64,000 bases of DNA. Origin: Ancylostoma caninum (taxonomy: Eukaryota; Nematoda; Chromadorea; Rhabditida; Ancylostomatidae). Every line of letters starts with the position of its first letter. The first letter of the stretch is position 1. The stretch spans positions 1,178,001-1,242,000 of the forward strand of contig JBAJFG010000545.1 in the NCBI GenBank assembly GCA_037903475.1, read 5' to 3'. Positions 32,179 to 45,072 of this stretch are shown here, in pieces. The notes beneath the pieces were generated by a model. It did no database searches, was not told the origin of the DNA, and saw only the letters and a program-made list of their open reading frames with translations. Both the position numbers and the translations under genes were made by a program.

Positions 32179-35100
32179 ACTGCATCAACGATCATGAGGT
32201 GGTTTTTCGGCGTGTTCAGTCACTGAAATAGATTTGGTGTCTGCAAGATTGAGGCTTCCAGCAGAGTATGTGCGATCCTGAGGAAATTAGACACTAAATA
32301 CGACCTTCTCCTCAACTCTTCAGTATGGAGGGAAGGGCGTATTCATCCAAAGACAGAGGTAGTGGGCAAAACATTCGTAAACGCCGCCATGCCATCGAAT
32401 ACTCCATCTTACAAATATCAAAGCTGAGAATTTTATTTAGAAAAACAATGAATGGGTCCTACACGAGAATTTATTTATTTGTCGGACCAGGTATGAACTT
32501 ACAAGAAGATCTTCGTGCTTAACTAGCAATTAGCAACATGATCCAGGATTTTCCGGGTATGTCAAAACCAGTAGAAAATTATGCGTACAAAAGGGCAACG
32601 ATGCTCTTGGCGTTCCTTACATATTGAACAGAGGTACAGGTAGTTTCAGTCGTAATTGCACACCCGAAAACAAGGCCGCGCATCAGCTGGGCACAGTGAC
32701 TATGGCATCGCTGCTTTGTCTATAGTTTCCATCGCTAATTTTTTATGTGTGGATATGGTTACATGGACTCAGACTGCTTTGTATGGAATACGGCAATCCT
32801 CTCAACGCTCAACCGCCGCAGTGCAAAGCTGGTCTACCGCGACGCGTAAGTGGAGCGGCGCGGCCTAATTTTCATGTGTGTAATGACGCTTGATGCACCT
32901 TGCAGGACCACAAAAAAAGGAACGAAACTTTGACTGCCCTCGGAATTCTCCTTTTCTCGCTAATTTTTGTCACAAATTTTTAGTAACTTCTTAGTTGCAG
33001 GAGATCCATATTCGTAATATTCGTAAAACATCGAATTAAGATTTCAATTAATTCTGAGGAGTTGTCAAAGAAAGAGAGAGCGGGTTGCACTCACAACTTC
33101 TTATTAGTACTTTTGAGCACTTTTATACATTTGGTTAAAATTATTCAACTTCTCCTAACGAGCCACATATATGAGGTCCACAAAAAGAGAACACAATACT
33201 TGTTTAGTGTCTTATTGGACCTAAACGAACAGTAAACAGGAAGTTATTTGGAGCCTGCTTTGAAGCCTATGATTCAAATGCAGAGGAACTAATACCTCAC
33301 AAGCACGTAATGTGGAACAAATGGCTGCGGCATACATCTGTAAGAATACTAGTAGATCTAAGCCGTGAAACAATCATAAGTCCAACAGATATCACAAAAA
33401 CCACGGCTTCTGAAGATTCCGCAACTTCACATCGAGAAGAAAAAAGCTACAGAACTCGCAAACTCATTGTAATCTACTCAAACACTTGAGAAGGCCGCGT
33501 TTTCCTCCTATTTAAAAAGTTCGCCTGAAAATTGCGCACAACTAGGACAAAGAGACAATGACACGACGGAGGAAACAAGAGAAAAGCACTTCAGCACTGA
33601 ATGGCATTCACTGCTGCTATTTTATTGCACTTGTCGTTTCGATAAAGAACCTATAGAAATACTCCGAAAGGATTTGATTTGCCACTTATCAGTGCTTCTT
33701 TCCACCTTATTCTATTTCCGACCTACTGCCACCTACTTCCAATTTTTGTTAGATATTATGCCATCAAATTTATTTATGAATACACCAGCCAGGAAAGCGC
33801 ATGATGCAAAAATAATGGAGATGTAGATAACTGAAGATGGAAAAAGTGGCGAGGAAATTTAGAGGAGAATAACATGTTTACAATGCAAGATACGTAACTG
33901 ATTGAAGCAAAAGTATTAGATTGTTGCAAAATTGATGTCGGATTTTCGAACCTCGAACTCTGGATTAATACGCTGGGAATAAAAGTGACGTTTCAGTCGC
34001 ATATTTGATATTGACTTGAAGGCTTGAAAGCTTATTTCTTCCTCTTTCTACTCTTCCATTTCCATCCGGACCTTTTAGGGCTTTCTCGCGGTTGAATCGA
34101 AGGGTGGTCGCTAGCAAAAATTCGTCTCAAACTGTATCATGGATTCGAACTTGGTAACAACGGAACAACAAGGAAGGAGGATATTACCAACGTATGCAGG
34201 AGGGAATGTAAAATAAAATCATAGCCCAATGTTGGTCCAAGTATGTAATCCAGTTTTGCACATGAACGTCTCAGAGTTATGGACTAATGACAATAACGTC
34301 AACGTCGTTCTGGAAGCACTGGTGGAAGCTATCACCAGAATATGTGTTCATTATCTTGAAGGTGGCCTTAAGGTTCACTATTTTCCTATTTTTGGCGCGT
34401 GGAAGGGACAAACAAGGTAGAAAAATTGGGCAAGTGGATTCTCTTCTGGTGTTTTACAACAGCATAACACTACACTTCGCTCTCCAGACGATCTGGTTCG
34501 AGACTCGCCTTTACATATCTTACTCAATGGACTGTTCTCCTTTAGATGACCTTCATTGGTTAGATCCATCCTGTGAGGAGAGTAGGCCGTGAAAATACCT
34601 CAGCTTAAAACGCTTTTGCAGATTTTGCTGATTCCAAAAAGCTTGGCGCCAAATCCATTGGAACCAAAATTTTGCTAAAAGATAGCGAAGATGTGCTGAT
34701 TCAAGTAACACCTTAATCGAGGAAAACATATAGTTTCAGCCGAGTTATGACAATTCAAGATCAATTGTCAAAATGCGACATAGATTTTGCAACAGGATCG
34801 GAACGAGATCCATTCCCGCGTTGAAAAGACTAATTGTAGAATCTGTGTATGCTATGGATGTTATGAGAATGCAAAATGAAAGCACCTAAGGTGTTCTCGT
34901 GTAAGCAAAACCAATTTGAATAAGGAGAGAATTGTTTATATTACTTGCTTTCATATTGCAATTTGTGGTCAAATGGAATTAGAACGAGAAAAGGCTAACA
35001 AATCAGAGATCAAAGACCAAGTGGCTTAGTTTTGTGGAGCACTTGATGCAGTTAAGTATTATACTACAAATCCAACGTTGGCAAAAAGGTATAACCCCAC

Positions 35101-35502
35101 CTCAGAATCGTTTTCGAGCTTTTCACATGGCGCGAAGAAGATGTACGGAAAACGGTGTCAACTGCTCTTACGCACTACGTCTCATAACTATGCACATATA
35201 TGTCCGCCCTATCCTTTGCAGTGGTGCTGGATGCAGCAGCTTTGAGATTGTCCTATGATTGACAATAGATTCAGCAGACAAAATAACCAATTTCCTATAC
35301 CGGGTTACAATTTTCTACACTGCACAATTATTTCCTGAGTTTTGGAATTCGGTGTTACCGTTTTTTCCACGTTTCATATCGATACATCCACTAACGAATA
35401 ATGAGAATTGGTGGAAGTTTGTATTCTTAGCTTAGGTGTGCAGGAATGGCAATTGTTGCTTTTCACATTTTTCTAAATATAACCCACTGCACACGCCTAA
35501 GT
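32179..35502. other. Intergenic, no supported gene
   Basis: Short ORFs only. A GC-rich segment at about 32800-32868 (GCGACGCG...GCGGCGCGGC) resembles one arm of the inverted-repeat element at 42055-42336. Confidence 0.35.
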
Positions 35503-35589
35503 ACAAAAGAGAAAGCTCAGATCCGTGCTCTGAACGATGAAATACTAAGCAGCCGAGCCATCGGAAGGAAGATCGGTCGCACTCGCTGA
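35503..35589 (+). pseudogene. Relic of a Tc1/mariner-type transposase DNA-binding segment
   Basis: The frame reads EKAQIRALNDEILSSRAIGR and ends in a stop. The spacing and the SRAIGRKIGRTR segment resemble the N-terminal helix-turn-helix of Tc1/Tc3-family transposases. The downstream sequence has lost the frame, so it is a dead fragment. Confidence 0.45.
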
Positions 35590-36944
35590 CACATTTGAAC
35601 TTAGTTGTGAAATTCGGATGGATACAACAAGAAGAAGGATATCGACATATAACAATAGAAGCAATGAAAATTGGTGCTTTGAAGCCACTTTTACCCATAA
35701 ATCTGATGGATGAAACAGCAAAAGTGTCCTTGGCTACATCTCCTAATACTGCATAAGGATGTACAGTCTACTATAATCTATTTACATATATATGTAATAT
35801 TTCAGATTTGTCTACTAGACGTATAGCAATGAAAAGCAGTGAACTATCACCTATTTAGTTAATATGTATTTCGAATCTCTCTGTACTTATCTACTACTGC
35901 CTTATCATTACTTTATTTACTTTTATTTCAAATATTTCAATGTAACAATGTGACAGGCCTTCACAAGTACCGAGCCTTCATAAAGGCGTCGTCACTTAAG
36001 TAGGCATCATCAACTCTTCTAAGGTTCGGTGTAAGAGTATACTTACATTAGAAAGGATGGGGAACGCTGTGCAGCTCTCTTTTTCAAAAAGAAAATTCAA
36101 GTCACTCTGAATTGAGCCTTGAATTATTTTTGAATTAATTCAATTATCTGATTTCTATCGGGCCTGAGTATATTTTCTTCGTTAGATAAATGTTGAAGGT
36201 CCAATCAACCATGAATTGCATGACCCAAATAAGTAGAAGTCTCAAGCTCATTATGGAAAACACGCCAAATTGTAGCGTAAAATCCATGCGTAATGACACA
36301 ATTCGCACTGAATGGTGAGAAAGAGTCCAAGGTGTGGAAATAATGAGCGCTGACGCAAGGAGTCCGTGAACATTCCACGAAGTTCGACGAACATCAATCA
36401 ATAAATATAATGAGTCCTTAGTAAACAGATCTCATGACGGTGTCTTTAGGAGTCCTTGAACGGAATACCGCAGCCGAACGAGCTGCTCACCCTCGCATGT
36501 GGTAGGTTGGACACTAAGCCACGCCCACAAGCGAGGAGAGCTTCCATGGATTCGGCGTACAGTGTGCGATTTTGCGAATCTAGCCGCCCAAAATGTATTT
36601 TTCGACCTATCATATCACATTGTGATTACTGACCAAAATATTCGCCGATAGGCATACGATATAAGTGGTTTTTTGTCGACCGATCGCCTGGCGGGGCGTG
36701 AATAGATAACGAAAAGATACCATTTCTATACAGCACTGCCTACGTATAACAGATGAGTACTTTATGAGTTGTCTCTGTCGTCTATGTTGTCGCCTGAACT
36801 TGCTATTTAGGACTCTTTCAATAGATTTTGGAACAAACTTTCATGTCTCCTAGTAATCACATTTCTCAGGCATAGGAAAGAAATCCAAACATGTCTGAGA
36901 AATGAGCGATAAAGCACATGGCCTGTTTGTGTTTTCGGGTAAAT
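35590..36944. other. Mostly unannotated; one hydrophobic minus ORF
   Basis: A minus-strand open frame at 36144-36401 encodes a hydrophobic, membrane-like sequence but lacks an ATG start and confirmed splice sites. A GCCACGCCCAC block occurs at about 36520. Confidence 0.3.
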
Positions 36945-37594
36945 ATGAAAAAATTCCACGAGATTCCGTTAAGAATGTATGTGCAAAAGCTGGCGGTAAT
37001 ATTCCTTTATACGGTCATGTATGTTATTTTTGCGACTCTCCACAGAAAACACTTCCATGTAGGCTCAAGCTGCTACTCTCTAGGACAGATCTTTCCCATA
37101 TGTTTGAAGGAAATGGGCTTGCAATCCCGCAAGGGATAGTTTCTCGGAATGTCTTTGCGGGTCATGTTACGCAAGACTTTTGTGGGTGAAGAGGTCTATT
37201 CGACCTGTGGTTTGTTAGCCTCGCGCCAGTAGCGCACATCATGAAAGCAAATGAGAAAAGACGAAGCGCCACTTTTGAGGTCACAACGTGAATAAAAAAT
37301 GTTGAAATTGGAGAAGGAAAGACCACTTAGAAAGTTAACATTAATGGAAAGTTTGGTGGAGAAAATACCTGTCGAAAATGGAATAATATCGTCTTCAAAG
37401 ACATCCTACGTTGGGCTACCCTATGGGCGACCATCTTTATCAAGCAAAATCTTAACAAATCCTACTGGAATCCTCAAGAACTGTGAGATTTCCATTCAAA
37501 TTAACATTCCGATGCCGATTAGGCTATTTATGTGAGCAGCAGTCCTAGAATTACTATTTTCTTAATTGCAAAAACAAAATATCCAACAGTTTAA
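36945..37594 (+). CDS. Possible three-exon type II membrane protein, unrecognised
   Basis: Exons are 36945-37058, 37331-37482 and 37543-37594. Phases agree (0, then 2) and give 105 aa. The N-terminus is a short basic segment followed by a signal anchor (LAVIFLYTVMYVIFATL). The second exon has a Trp-rich segment, and the last begins PRITIFLIAKTKYP. This layout recalls the start of Golgi glycosyltransferases, but no catalytic motif is present. The gene may be truncated or the model incomplete. Donors are GTAGGC and GTGAGA; acceptors are CACTTAG and GAGCAGCAG. The second exon is supported only by phase and composition. Confidence 0.35.
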
Positions 37595-39732
37595 TATATC
37601 AGCTCACGCCATGCTCATCATGTGGAAGAGTATGCAATTCTGAAGCTTAAACGCATATTTATGCTTTACATACTTATTTGTTTGCAAACACGTATAGAAA
37701 CTCAGATTTGCAGTCCTTGTCGAATAGATAGACTGATTCCGTGACTGCAGAAACGTGGTGGGACCTAAACAATGGATGTAGAGAGAGTATGCTCCTAGAG
37801 GGAGGGTCGAGTAGGTCCTGAGCGATTCAGCGGCCGCAACGCTTTGAAACCGCGCACGGAATCCGTCTATCTTTTCGACAAAGAGATCATGTGGCGCGGC
37901 TGCTGCGCCGAAAATTATTCCTCACTACATGAATTTGTGCTCTCAGGTTCTATTGCAGAAGTATTAGAAATTGCCCTAAATGCTTGGCTTCAATGGATCA
38001 CGTGGAGTGGATAGAAGCAGCAGACCGGACAGACTAGGTATGCTGAAAAGTAAAAAAAAAATTATTCAACGGTTCTCTAGAAAAATAATTTTGGTCGGCT
38101 GGATGTTCGAAATTACACACTGTGCGGATGTGGGCTCTGTATGGAGTTCAAGATGTCAAATTACCTAGAGATTTATCCAGGAACTGTGTGGAGCAGCCTG
38201 CATGAGTGAATACCTAGCGAGCTGACAGCGGTGCAAAACATGAATCTATGCTTGGATAAGTCGTAACCGCAAAATTCAAGAGGCACGGTTACTGTAAGCA
38301 AGAAATTACTATTTACATGATGTGCGCACTTGAAAATCCCATTGTTGAAGTCTGATTTCTACAGAGCTGTGCAGTTGCAGACTTTGCTAACAATCGAAGT
38401 GAAAATATTAAGAGAGTACTGTAAATTTCGAAGCTGCAGGATAACCTAGACGAGGTCTCTAACTCTAAATCTTTAACTTACCGACCTACAGATTACATTG
38501 CTGTAATTTTGGCTCACGTCCAATAGAGGTTTAGTTCATGTCGAATAAAGCATATTTTTTGCAACTATGTATACCCAATGTAAGGAGACTCTATACGTAT
38601 ATTCTGAAATCCAGGACCTGGATGCATCATGGAGATCACTCGTGGTGAACATGTTAACGTACCCAAGGTTATCGCTCAACTAGTACCCATCAACATGTTT
38701 ACAGCATGCGTGGTGTTGCCTCTACCAAGCAGCTCAGGGTAGGAAATAAATAAATGAAAGATCATCATCACTGTGTCAAGCTTCGGGAACTATCCCACAG
38801 CGAATAGCTTTTTGATCTATATTCTCCAGTTTAAGTTGGGAAAAGGTCCCGGGATACCCGGGAGTGGTCGACGGGATCAGCTGCTTCCCTGCACCTCCAA
38901 ATCAGCTGAACGCAACATTTTGGCCGGGTAGATGTGCAGTATGAGGATGAAAAAAAAAAAAACAAAGGGAGAAAAATAGTAAAATGTAAGGATAATTAAG
39001 AAAATAAACAAAGAATCAGCATCACTACGGATAGAAATCGGTTGTTTCGCGGATGTCTGTGGAAACTTCTTGATTTCTCTGTTCGCTTCAAGTGGAATTC
39101 AAACTGACGATGCGTCAAAATGACGATGAATTGCTACTGAAAGAAAACAAGGGAAAATCGCAGTTTTTCATAGAAGATTCACTCCCACTAAGAATTGAAA
39201 ATGGGCAATGTGGTCCTTGACTTATGTTTGGGAGAGAGCAGGCTGAAACACACATAGGGTGTGTCTACGGATACGGCCAGTACGGCCAGGATTGTACCCT
39301 TTACATCAGCTATTCAGGAAATTCTCGCGACCAGAAGATTATAGAGAACAATTTGAAATAACAACGATACATGTACTTTAAGGTCCTACAGAAACTATTG
39401 TGGTCATGTAATTGCTTGAGAAATTGCAAAATCCGTTAGCCTATTTTGAATCATCAAATACATGAAAAAAAAAACACCTTCAAAGAAACAGCTGGAAATG
39501 AGAAGCCCGCTGGAAAGCGGTGATAAATTCCTCTAACGGCGAGAACACGTAGTGTTTTCCTGATTAGAAACCACCTGCTCTAGATGAACGAACTCTCAAT
39601 CTCACGACTCCCACAACAACTTGTTTTCACTGGCGCCATCCAGAGACAATTCTTTTTCTGTAATTCCCCACAAAAAATTACCTCGAGGCACCATAAATCG
39701 TAAAGTTCTGGAAGTTTCCTTGAATAGTTTAC
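37595..39732. other. Intergenic; retroelement-like tail near 38940
   Basis: The segment about 38755-38965 ends in a run of A after ATGAGGATG, which suggests a retroposed sequence. No coding exon was recognised. Confidence 0.3.
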
Positions 39733-40066
39733 CTGGAACACGTTCCAGAGCAATTTCATGGTTTCCTGGAGATACTGGGCTTTTTCGCCTTGCAGAGCCA
39801 GCCTCGCAGCCAGCAAAACGTTTCCGTCCTTTAAAAGTTCATCGCGATTTTTTCGGCACCGGTGGACAAGTGGGCGTAGCGGCGTTCGCGCACCCAAGTG
39901 CACTGGGGCTACTGCTGGCCTGATGGTGCCCTTTCTCAATGCGAACTGCACCGGTCGTCCACGACGACGACGGCGATTTCCTCGTAGCAGCGCAGGGGTT
40001 TTTTTCGCCTGGGAGTGAGATGTGGAATGCAAATAGGTCGTTATTGAGGAGCGTTTGGGCACCGTG
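39733..40066 (-). CDS. Possible exon of an Arg-rich/helical protein
   Basis: The exon lies between the acceptor GGGTCACAG (before 40066) and the donor TTCCAG/GTAAAC. It encodes 111 codons with an Arg run (RGNRRRRRGRP), a basic Pro-containing middle and a predicted helical end (DELLKDGNVLLAARLALQGE). A short terminal exon after TTTCCAG near 39525 would add a few residues and a stop. The shadow frames are also open, so frame choice rests on the splice sites. No family was recognised. Confidence 0.4.
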
Positions 40067-40308
40067 CTGTGACCCTAACGCGCGTTAGCACAGCGTCCTC
40101 TCAGGGACAACATCAGACCGACCGTGTTGCACCCCTTTTTAGGGGAGGATGAGAGGATTTTAGAAGTCGTCTCAGGTTGATTATAGGGTCTTGATTCTAT
40201 CATTTACCATTCGGGCGCCTGAGGCCCTGGTAGAGAGGCCACGGAAAACTGCTGTTTCCATTTTTCCCAGCGGAGACAACACAAGGGTTTAGCTTTCATC
40301 TAACAAAA

Positions 40309-40680
40309 GAGGTGCGAGAGGTTCGGCTGGCAGATAGGAATGAAACCTATCTGACTTGAATCTTTGTTTGAGAAGCTGCTACAGCAAATGTTTCACGCGG
40401 GATCAAAAAATAGAGATGCCACTACATTACTATATGTATTACTACACAGGGTAAGGAACGGAGTGGCCGAGTGGAGAAGTAAGCGGACTGCTAGGCAGAG
40501 GGTCGAGGCTTCGAAGCCCTTTATGAGCATCAGTTCTGCATTCTTGTTCTTTCGTTTTTTGGAGTCGAGGGCAGTAATGAAGTACATGGTGTAGCACCTA
40601 CTCAAACAAAGATTCAAGCCAGACCCATTTCATTCCGATCTGCGAGCCGAACCTCTTGCATTCCCCCCCCCCTTGTAAGG
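40309..40680 (+). mobile_element. tRNA-Ser-derived SINE with an inverted partial copy at its left
   Basis: The right part (about 40430-40680) has a tRNA head with box A GTGGCCGAGTGG, anticodon region GGACTGCTAG (Ser-GCT-like) and box B GCTTCGAAGCC. A body GAGGGCAGTAATGAAGTACA and a CAAACAAAGATTCAAGCC tail end in a C run. The same element is at 49918-50190. Bases 40309-40384 are the inverted complement of the tail at 40592-40662, so two copies lie head-on or the element is a fold-back form. Confidence 0.7.
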
Positions 40681-42054
40681 AGGTCAATAAAGGGCTAAAG
40701 TAGTAGGCTATCTAGCGAGTGACTTTTCAGTGTTTTTTTTTCACGAAGTCAAGAACTGCTTGAAGTTAGTTGAGATGTGTAGATATTTTCACTTCTCATT
40801 TTCTAACCATTTCAACCAGTTTCAAATCAGCTCAAGAATTTCATTAACTATGATTCCCTCATGAAAACATGCAGATGCTTTCGATCCGTACGAATTCTTG
40901 AAATCTCTGGATTCCTTCGATGAGCATAAGCTTCTCAGTCTTTTCACATAATCACTGGAACCAAGGACAGAGCTGCATATCGCTGGCCATATTGCTTAAA
41001 TCGGATGCTGTTGCTAATGGGAAAGTTACTATGTACGTATCGCTCTGGTTTCAAAATTTGTGTTTAATGTCGTGTTTAATGTATGTCTTACCCAATTTTT
41101 GATGCTGCATCAATTTCATTTATTACGAAAATGAATAAAGTAATAAGCGAATAAATAAGCGCCTTAGCCAGAAATATTCGTCAAATACTCTACAAGTGGT
41201 TCAGACGTATTATCACAGCAGTTGGTGAATGCTCTGAAAGACGAGCCTCAGAAAAAAAAAACTCTACATTTTTTCTGGAAACATGGCAGAAGAGCATCCT
41301 CAGCAAATAAAAATTCTATCACACAGCTACCGCTCAACGCCTCGAAGTGCACAAAACTGGAAGCGCAAAATGGGTGTGACTTAGCGAGATGCTGCCTTGC
41401 TACACTAGTGCCCATTTTCTCTTGGCCATTACATTTATGTGCTGTGTCTAACGATGATTCGGGAAGGAAATAACGGAACTCTCAGGATAAAATGAACCTT
41501 CCTCAAAAAGCACGTGAAGAGAACTGGTTTCTGGCCATTTTGCACTCTACAGCATTCTCATACGCCTAGCGCAATTTCCTTGTTCAAGGAAGTCATGGTA
41601 GCCAAAATGGATATTCCACTTGGTCACTCCTAAATCCAGGAATTAGAAGCTTTCTACAGTTTCAGAACCTCTCAAGCAACAGATAATGATCGTCTTTCGA
41701 GAAAGAGAGATAGAGATATGAAGTTTAGAGCAGTAGTAACTGTGATGAAAGAGCGTATAGCACCAAAAATGTCAATAATAACGCTGAAAATGTATCAATT
41801 CTGCAAGAATTTATCAATAGTTTAGTATTCGAGGGAATTGCTGTCGTTACAAGCTATTGTTACACATATTGAATGTCAATTTTTGTTCGTAATGGGAGCA
41901 GTACCCCTATTTTAGCTACATAAATTACCAACGAAGTTTCTGTTACCTAGAACCGAGGAGTAATAAGTGGAACTGCTCTCTTAGGGGCGGCAGCCAATTC
42001 AATGCTACAGGAATTTCTAGAAGAAGATCATCTTAACTTCAGGAAAATATGTAA
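40681..42054. other. Intergenic, no supported gene
   Basis: Only short ORFs in A/T-rich sequence were seen. Confidence 0.35.
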
Positions 42055-42336
42055 AGTGTCGGTAGATCACTCTTGCATCACAGAACACCACTGGTCCGCC
42101 GCATTGCACCACCTATGCGGCGCGGCAGACCAGTGTGGCGCTGTGGTTGTCAGGCGTTGTTGGTAGCGATGTTTCGCTAATGTTTTATTTGGAATAAAGA
42201 CAAAGGAACAATGAAAAACGGCGGATAAGATGAGCAAAACATCAATACTCAGTTGACCTGCCGCGCCGCGTAGGTGGTGCGGCGCGGCAGATCAGCTAGG
42301 CGCTATTCTGTGATGCAAGAGTGATCAACTGGCACT
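42055..42336. mobile_element. MITE-like inverted-repeat element, 282 bp
   Basis: Left terminus AGTGTCGGTAGATCACTCTT continues to GCATCACAGAA and is mirrored by TTCTGTGATGC to GAGTGATCAACTGGCACT. Inverted homology extends about 75 bp inward through GCGGCGCGGCAG blocks. Non-coding. Confidence 0.85.
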
Positions 42337-42978
42337 GCATTCGAGGAAAAATTAGAAACAGAATGTATCAAGCGAGAAATTTGGTCAATTAGCGGGATAA
42401 ATCCTAGTGTAGGTATAAATTTAAACAATGTACTCAAATAAATAAATAATTCTTCTCGGGATGTACATAGTCAAGGAATTAGTTTTTCGTATATAATGAG
42501 GATAGATCACGATTTCCTATAGCATTTTCTGCCTGCAACTTTTATCACAATCCCCAGACCACTTCTGAACGCAGAAACAAATAAAGAATAAATAAAATGA
42601 ATATATAAGTAACGTTCACGGCAAACCCAGCAGCAGTAGACCGAGAATGACTCCGGAAATCCTAGAATTCCAGGCTTCATGGCGCGAAAAACGCTCAAGC
42701 AGCACTCAACGGTTGCTTAACATGAATCAACTCAGTGTTGACAGAGTAACTACGGAGGTCTTCCGGAAAAACGAGTCACGGCAAAAGTTGAGGAGTTTGT
42801 TCTCTACCCAAACAATGCATTCGGAGAGCTGATGTTGACTCTACCACAATACAACAGTATAGCTTGGATGAGTAATCGTCTTTCAGCGTGACAATGAAAG
42901 GGTTATCCAGAAAACTTGGGAGTTTTACTGCAGTGGCATTGAAAAGGCAGGCAAAAGCCGGGGATTAGGCGGGTGTCA
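42337..42978. other. Intergenic, no supported gene
   Basis: TAAA-containing simple sequence lies near 42430-42450. A 61-codon ORF (42647-42832) has no recognised features. Confidence 0.3.
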
Positions 42979-43518
42979 TGCGATTCCAGTGGCCGTCCAT
43001 TGAAACGATTCAAAAGGACGCCCACGTGAAATCGGCTCGATATTGGTAAGAGGATAAAGATCAGGCGAGGAATACAACGTCAGCCAAGCGCTCAACATGC
43101 TGTTGTGATCCTTGAAGCAGTATCGAGAATTAGTTATGTGTGAGGGGAGATCCTGGTGAAATAGAACGTGAAATCCCTGGATTCTCAACAGTATTCGCCC
43201 TTTCTCAAAGCAAAAATAGGGAAATGAGATAGTGCCTAGGTAAACATAAGCAAAGAAAAGAAACAATAAAATAAAAGATAGAGAAGGTTGAAAATTTCGT
43301 GGGCGCTGGTAATTCCATGAGTATTTGCTATTTCTGCTCAAATTCCCAGTGAAATAATGAGGACTCCGCCCTGGATTCAAGTGCACTTTGAACACAATTC
43401 TCGCAAAAAATACCGAATTTATAGCGTGTTTCACAGGAAAACATAGCTGTGAAGATATTAGAGAAGTAGAGAAAGCGAGAAATAGTGACGTATTCGGAGA
43501 GGCAGACGAGAAAAGCAT
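42979..43518 (-). pseudogene. Tc1/mariner-family transposase remnant (C-terminal part)
   Basis: In a 180-codon minus-strand ORF the segment VLFHQDLPSHITNSRYCF, then about 15 residues later YSSPDLYPLTNIEPI, resembles the Tc1/mariner catalytic block (Q-D-N-x-x-x-H followed by S-P-D-L-N-P-I-E-N). The N-terminal part of the ORF does not match. Key residues are altered (HQDL, LYPLTNIE), so it is taken as a dead relic. Confidence 0.45.
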
Positions 43519-44831
43519 ATCATAGACACAAATACTGAACTATTGGCGTTTCTGAAACGGACTAAATAAGGAAATTATCTGGGTCGTTCGCCTAGATTTA
43601 TAGCAGTTGAACAACAAAGATTAGTTACTCATTATGAACTAATTAATTACTCTTACAATTACTTATTTTACTATATTACAGGGGTGAGACCGTGCGACAA
43701 TCGCTAGTGCTGAAGACGATTGTGTACGATCTTCACAAGACGGATGTGAATCCAAGAACTCAAAAGCTACGGAGATTTCATGTGGATTGTGGACTGACCG
43801 TATCCAGAAACATCCAGCTTGCGTGCGTAAACTAGCACTTTCCAGGTATAATTTGGCGCTATAAAAACATTTCACACAACTAAGTACTGGATCTGCTAAG
43901 CGACGTGGATGTGGATTCGCCAACGACTCACATAAAGTCAACAGTTTTCCAGTGAATTATTTTTGGAGAACATCTTCGAGAAAATTGTAGGGACTGATAC
44001 TGGAATAATTGAAAACCCTCTAGAACTATATCCTGGAGAGTTTCGTAGCAACGCTCCTTAGTAGAAAAAAAATAGTAAAGGAAACCTTTCTAGCAAGTAA
44101 GTCAGATAATAGTAAGAGCGAGCAATTTTTGTTGTAAACACTCACTGTACTAATAGTAGTAATAACAGTAGTAGTGATAATAATAAATAGTATGTGAGAG
44201 TAGTAATGGTAGCACTACGTAAATACTGTTTAGAAGACCGCAAAAACACACAAATGAGTGCTTATGCCCTCATTTTCACGTAAATATAGAGTACTAGCCA
44301 TAATCTCCCTGATGTTTGTATGCAATAAACAGGGCGGATGTCCATTATCTCTCTCTAAATCCTGCTAAATCTCTGTATTAAGCTATTTTTGGTGGAAGAA
44401 ATGGTTACAGAGCAAATAATCTATCCAGTAAATCATTGGTAAAAGGTTTTTGCCAGCTTGGTATAAGGGTTGCTGAAATGTTTCCAAAAATGAAGCAATT
44501 CCACGAAACATGGTACGATTTCCAGAATAGGGGTATCCTCCATCCTAGAACGCTATAATGGTGCTAGATTGGGGGAGTGGCGATTATTTAACTGTCGGAG
44601 GGTTTTGGTACAAATAAATCTTGATCTAGGGCTTAGGCGTAGCTACATACTGTAACTGGTAATGTAATGAAAATGGTAAATAGTACAAAAAATAGTAGCA
44701 TTGGAGATGACAACCCGTACAACTCGTGTTAACAAACTTCTGTTCCTCAAAGTGGTGTGGGTACTCCTTGAGAGAAATGTCTTAAAGGCAGAGGGCCACC
44801 TCGTTCTGCCTGTTGGATTTACCAACATATC
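43519..44831. other. Intergenic, no supported gene
   Basis: AGTAGTAATA-type simple repeats lie near 44150-44210. No exon was recognised. Confidence 0.35.
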
Positions 44832-45072
44832 CTAGACCTTCTCATCATGTTGATCCCTGGGATGTACATCAACAGGCACAGAAGCGACGAAATCCCCATT
44901 TTTGAAAGGCTCGAACTGGACAAAAATTTGGAGCCCGGAGGCGGATCGCTCCAACCAGTGCTGGCTGCCTGCCACGACTGCCACGTCGGTCAACGAGTCT
45001 TGGCGTGTCCAATCGATAAGATCAACGGCTTCACATGTCAACTCGGGTTGGCAAATTGTTACCGACCCCGTT
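44832..45072. other. GC-rich segment open in frames on both strands; possible exon
   Basis: The minus-strand reading from the acceptor CGTCTTCCAG (before 45072) to a stop at 44832 gives 80 codons with purine-first codon bias (VDLIDWTRQDSLTDVAVVAG). Plus-strand frames over the same bases are also long and coding-like. A real exon is likely, but strand and family are undecided. Confidence 0.35.

Noticed and set aside
39621..40018. Plus-strand ORFs at 39621-39923 and 39758-40018
   Set aside because: They are shadows of the minus-strand exon at 39733-40066, which has acceptor and donor support.
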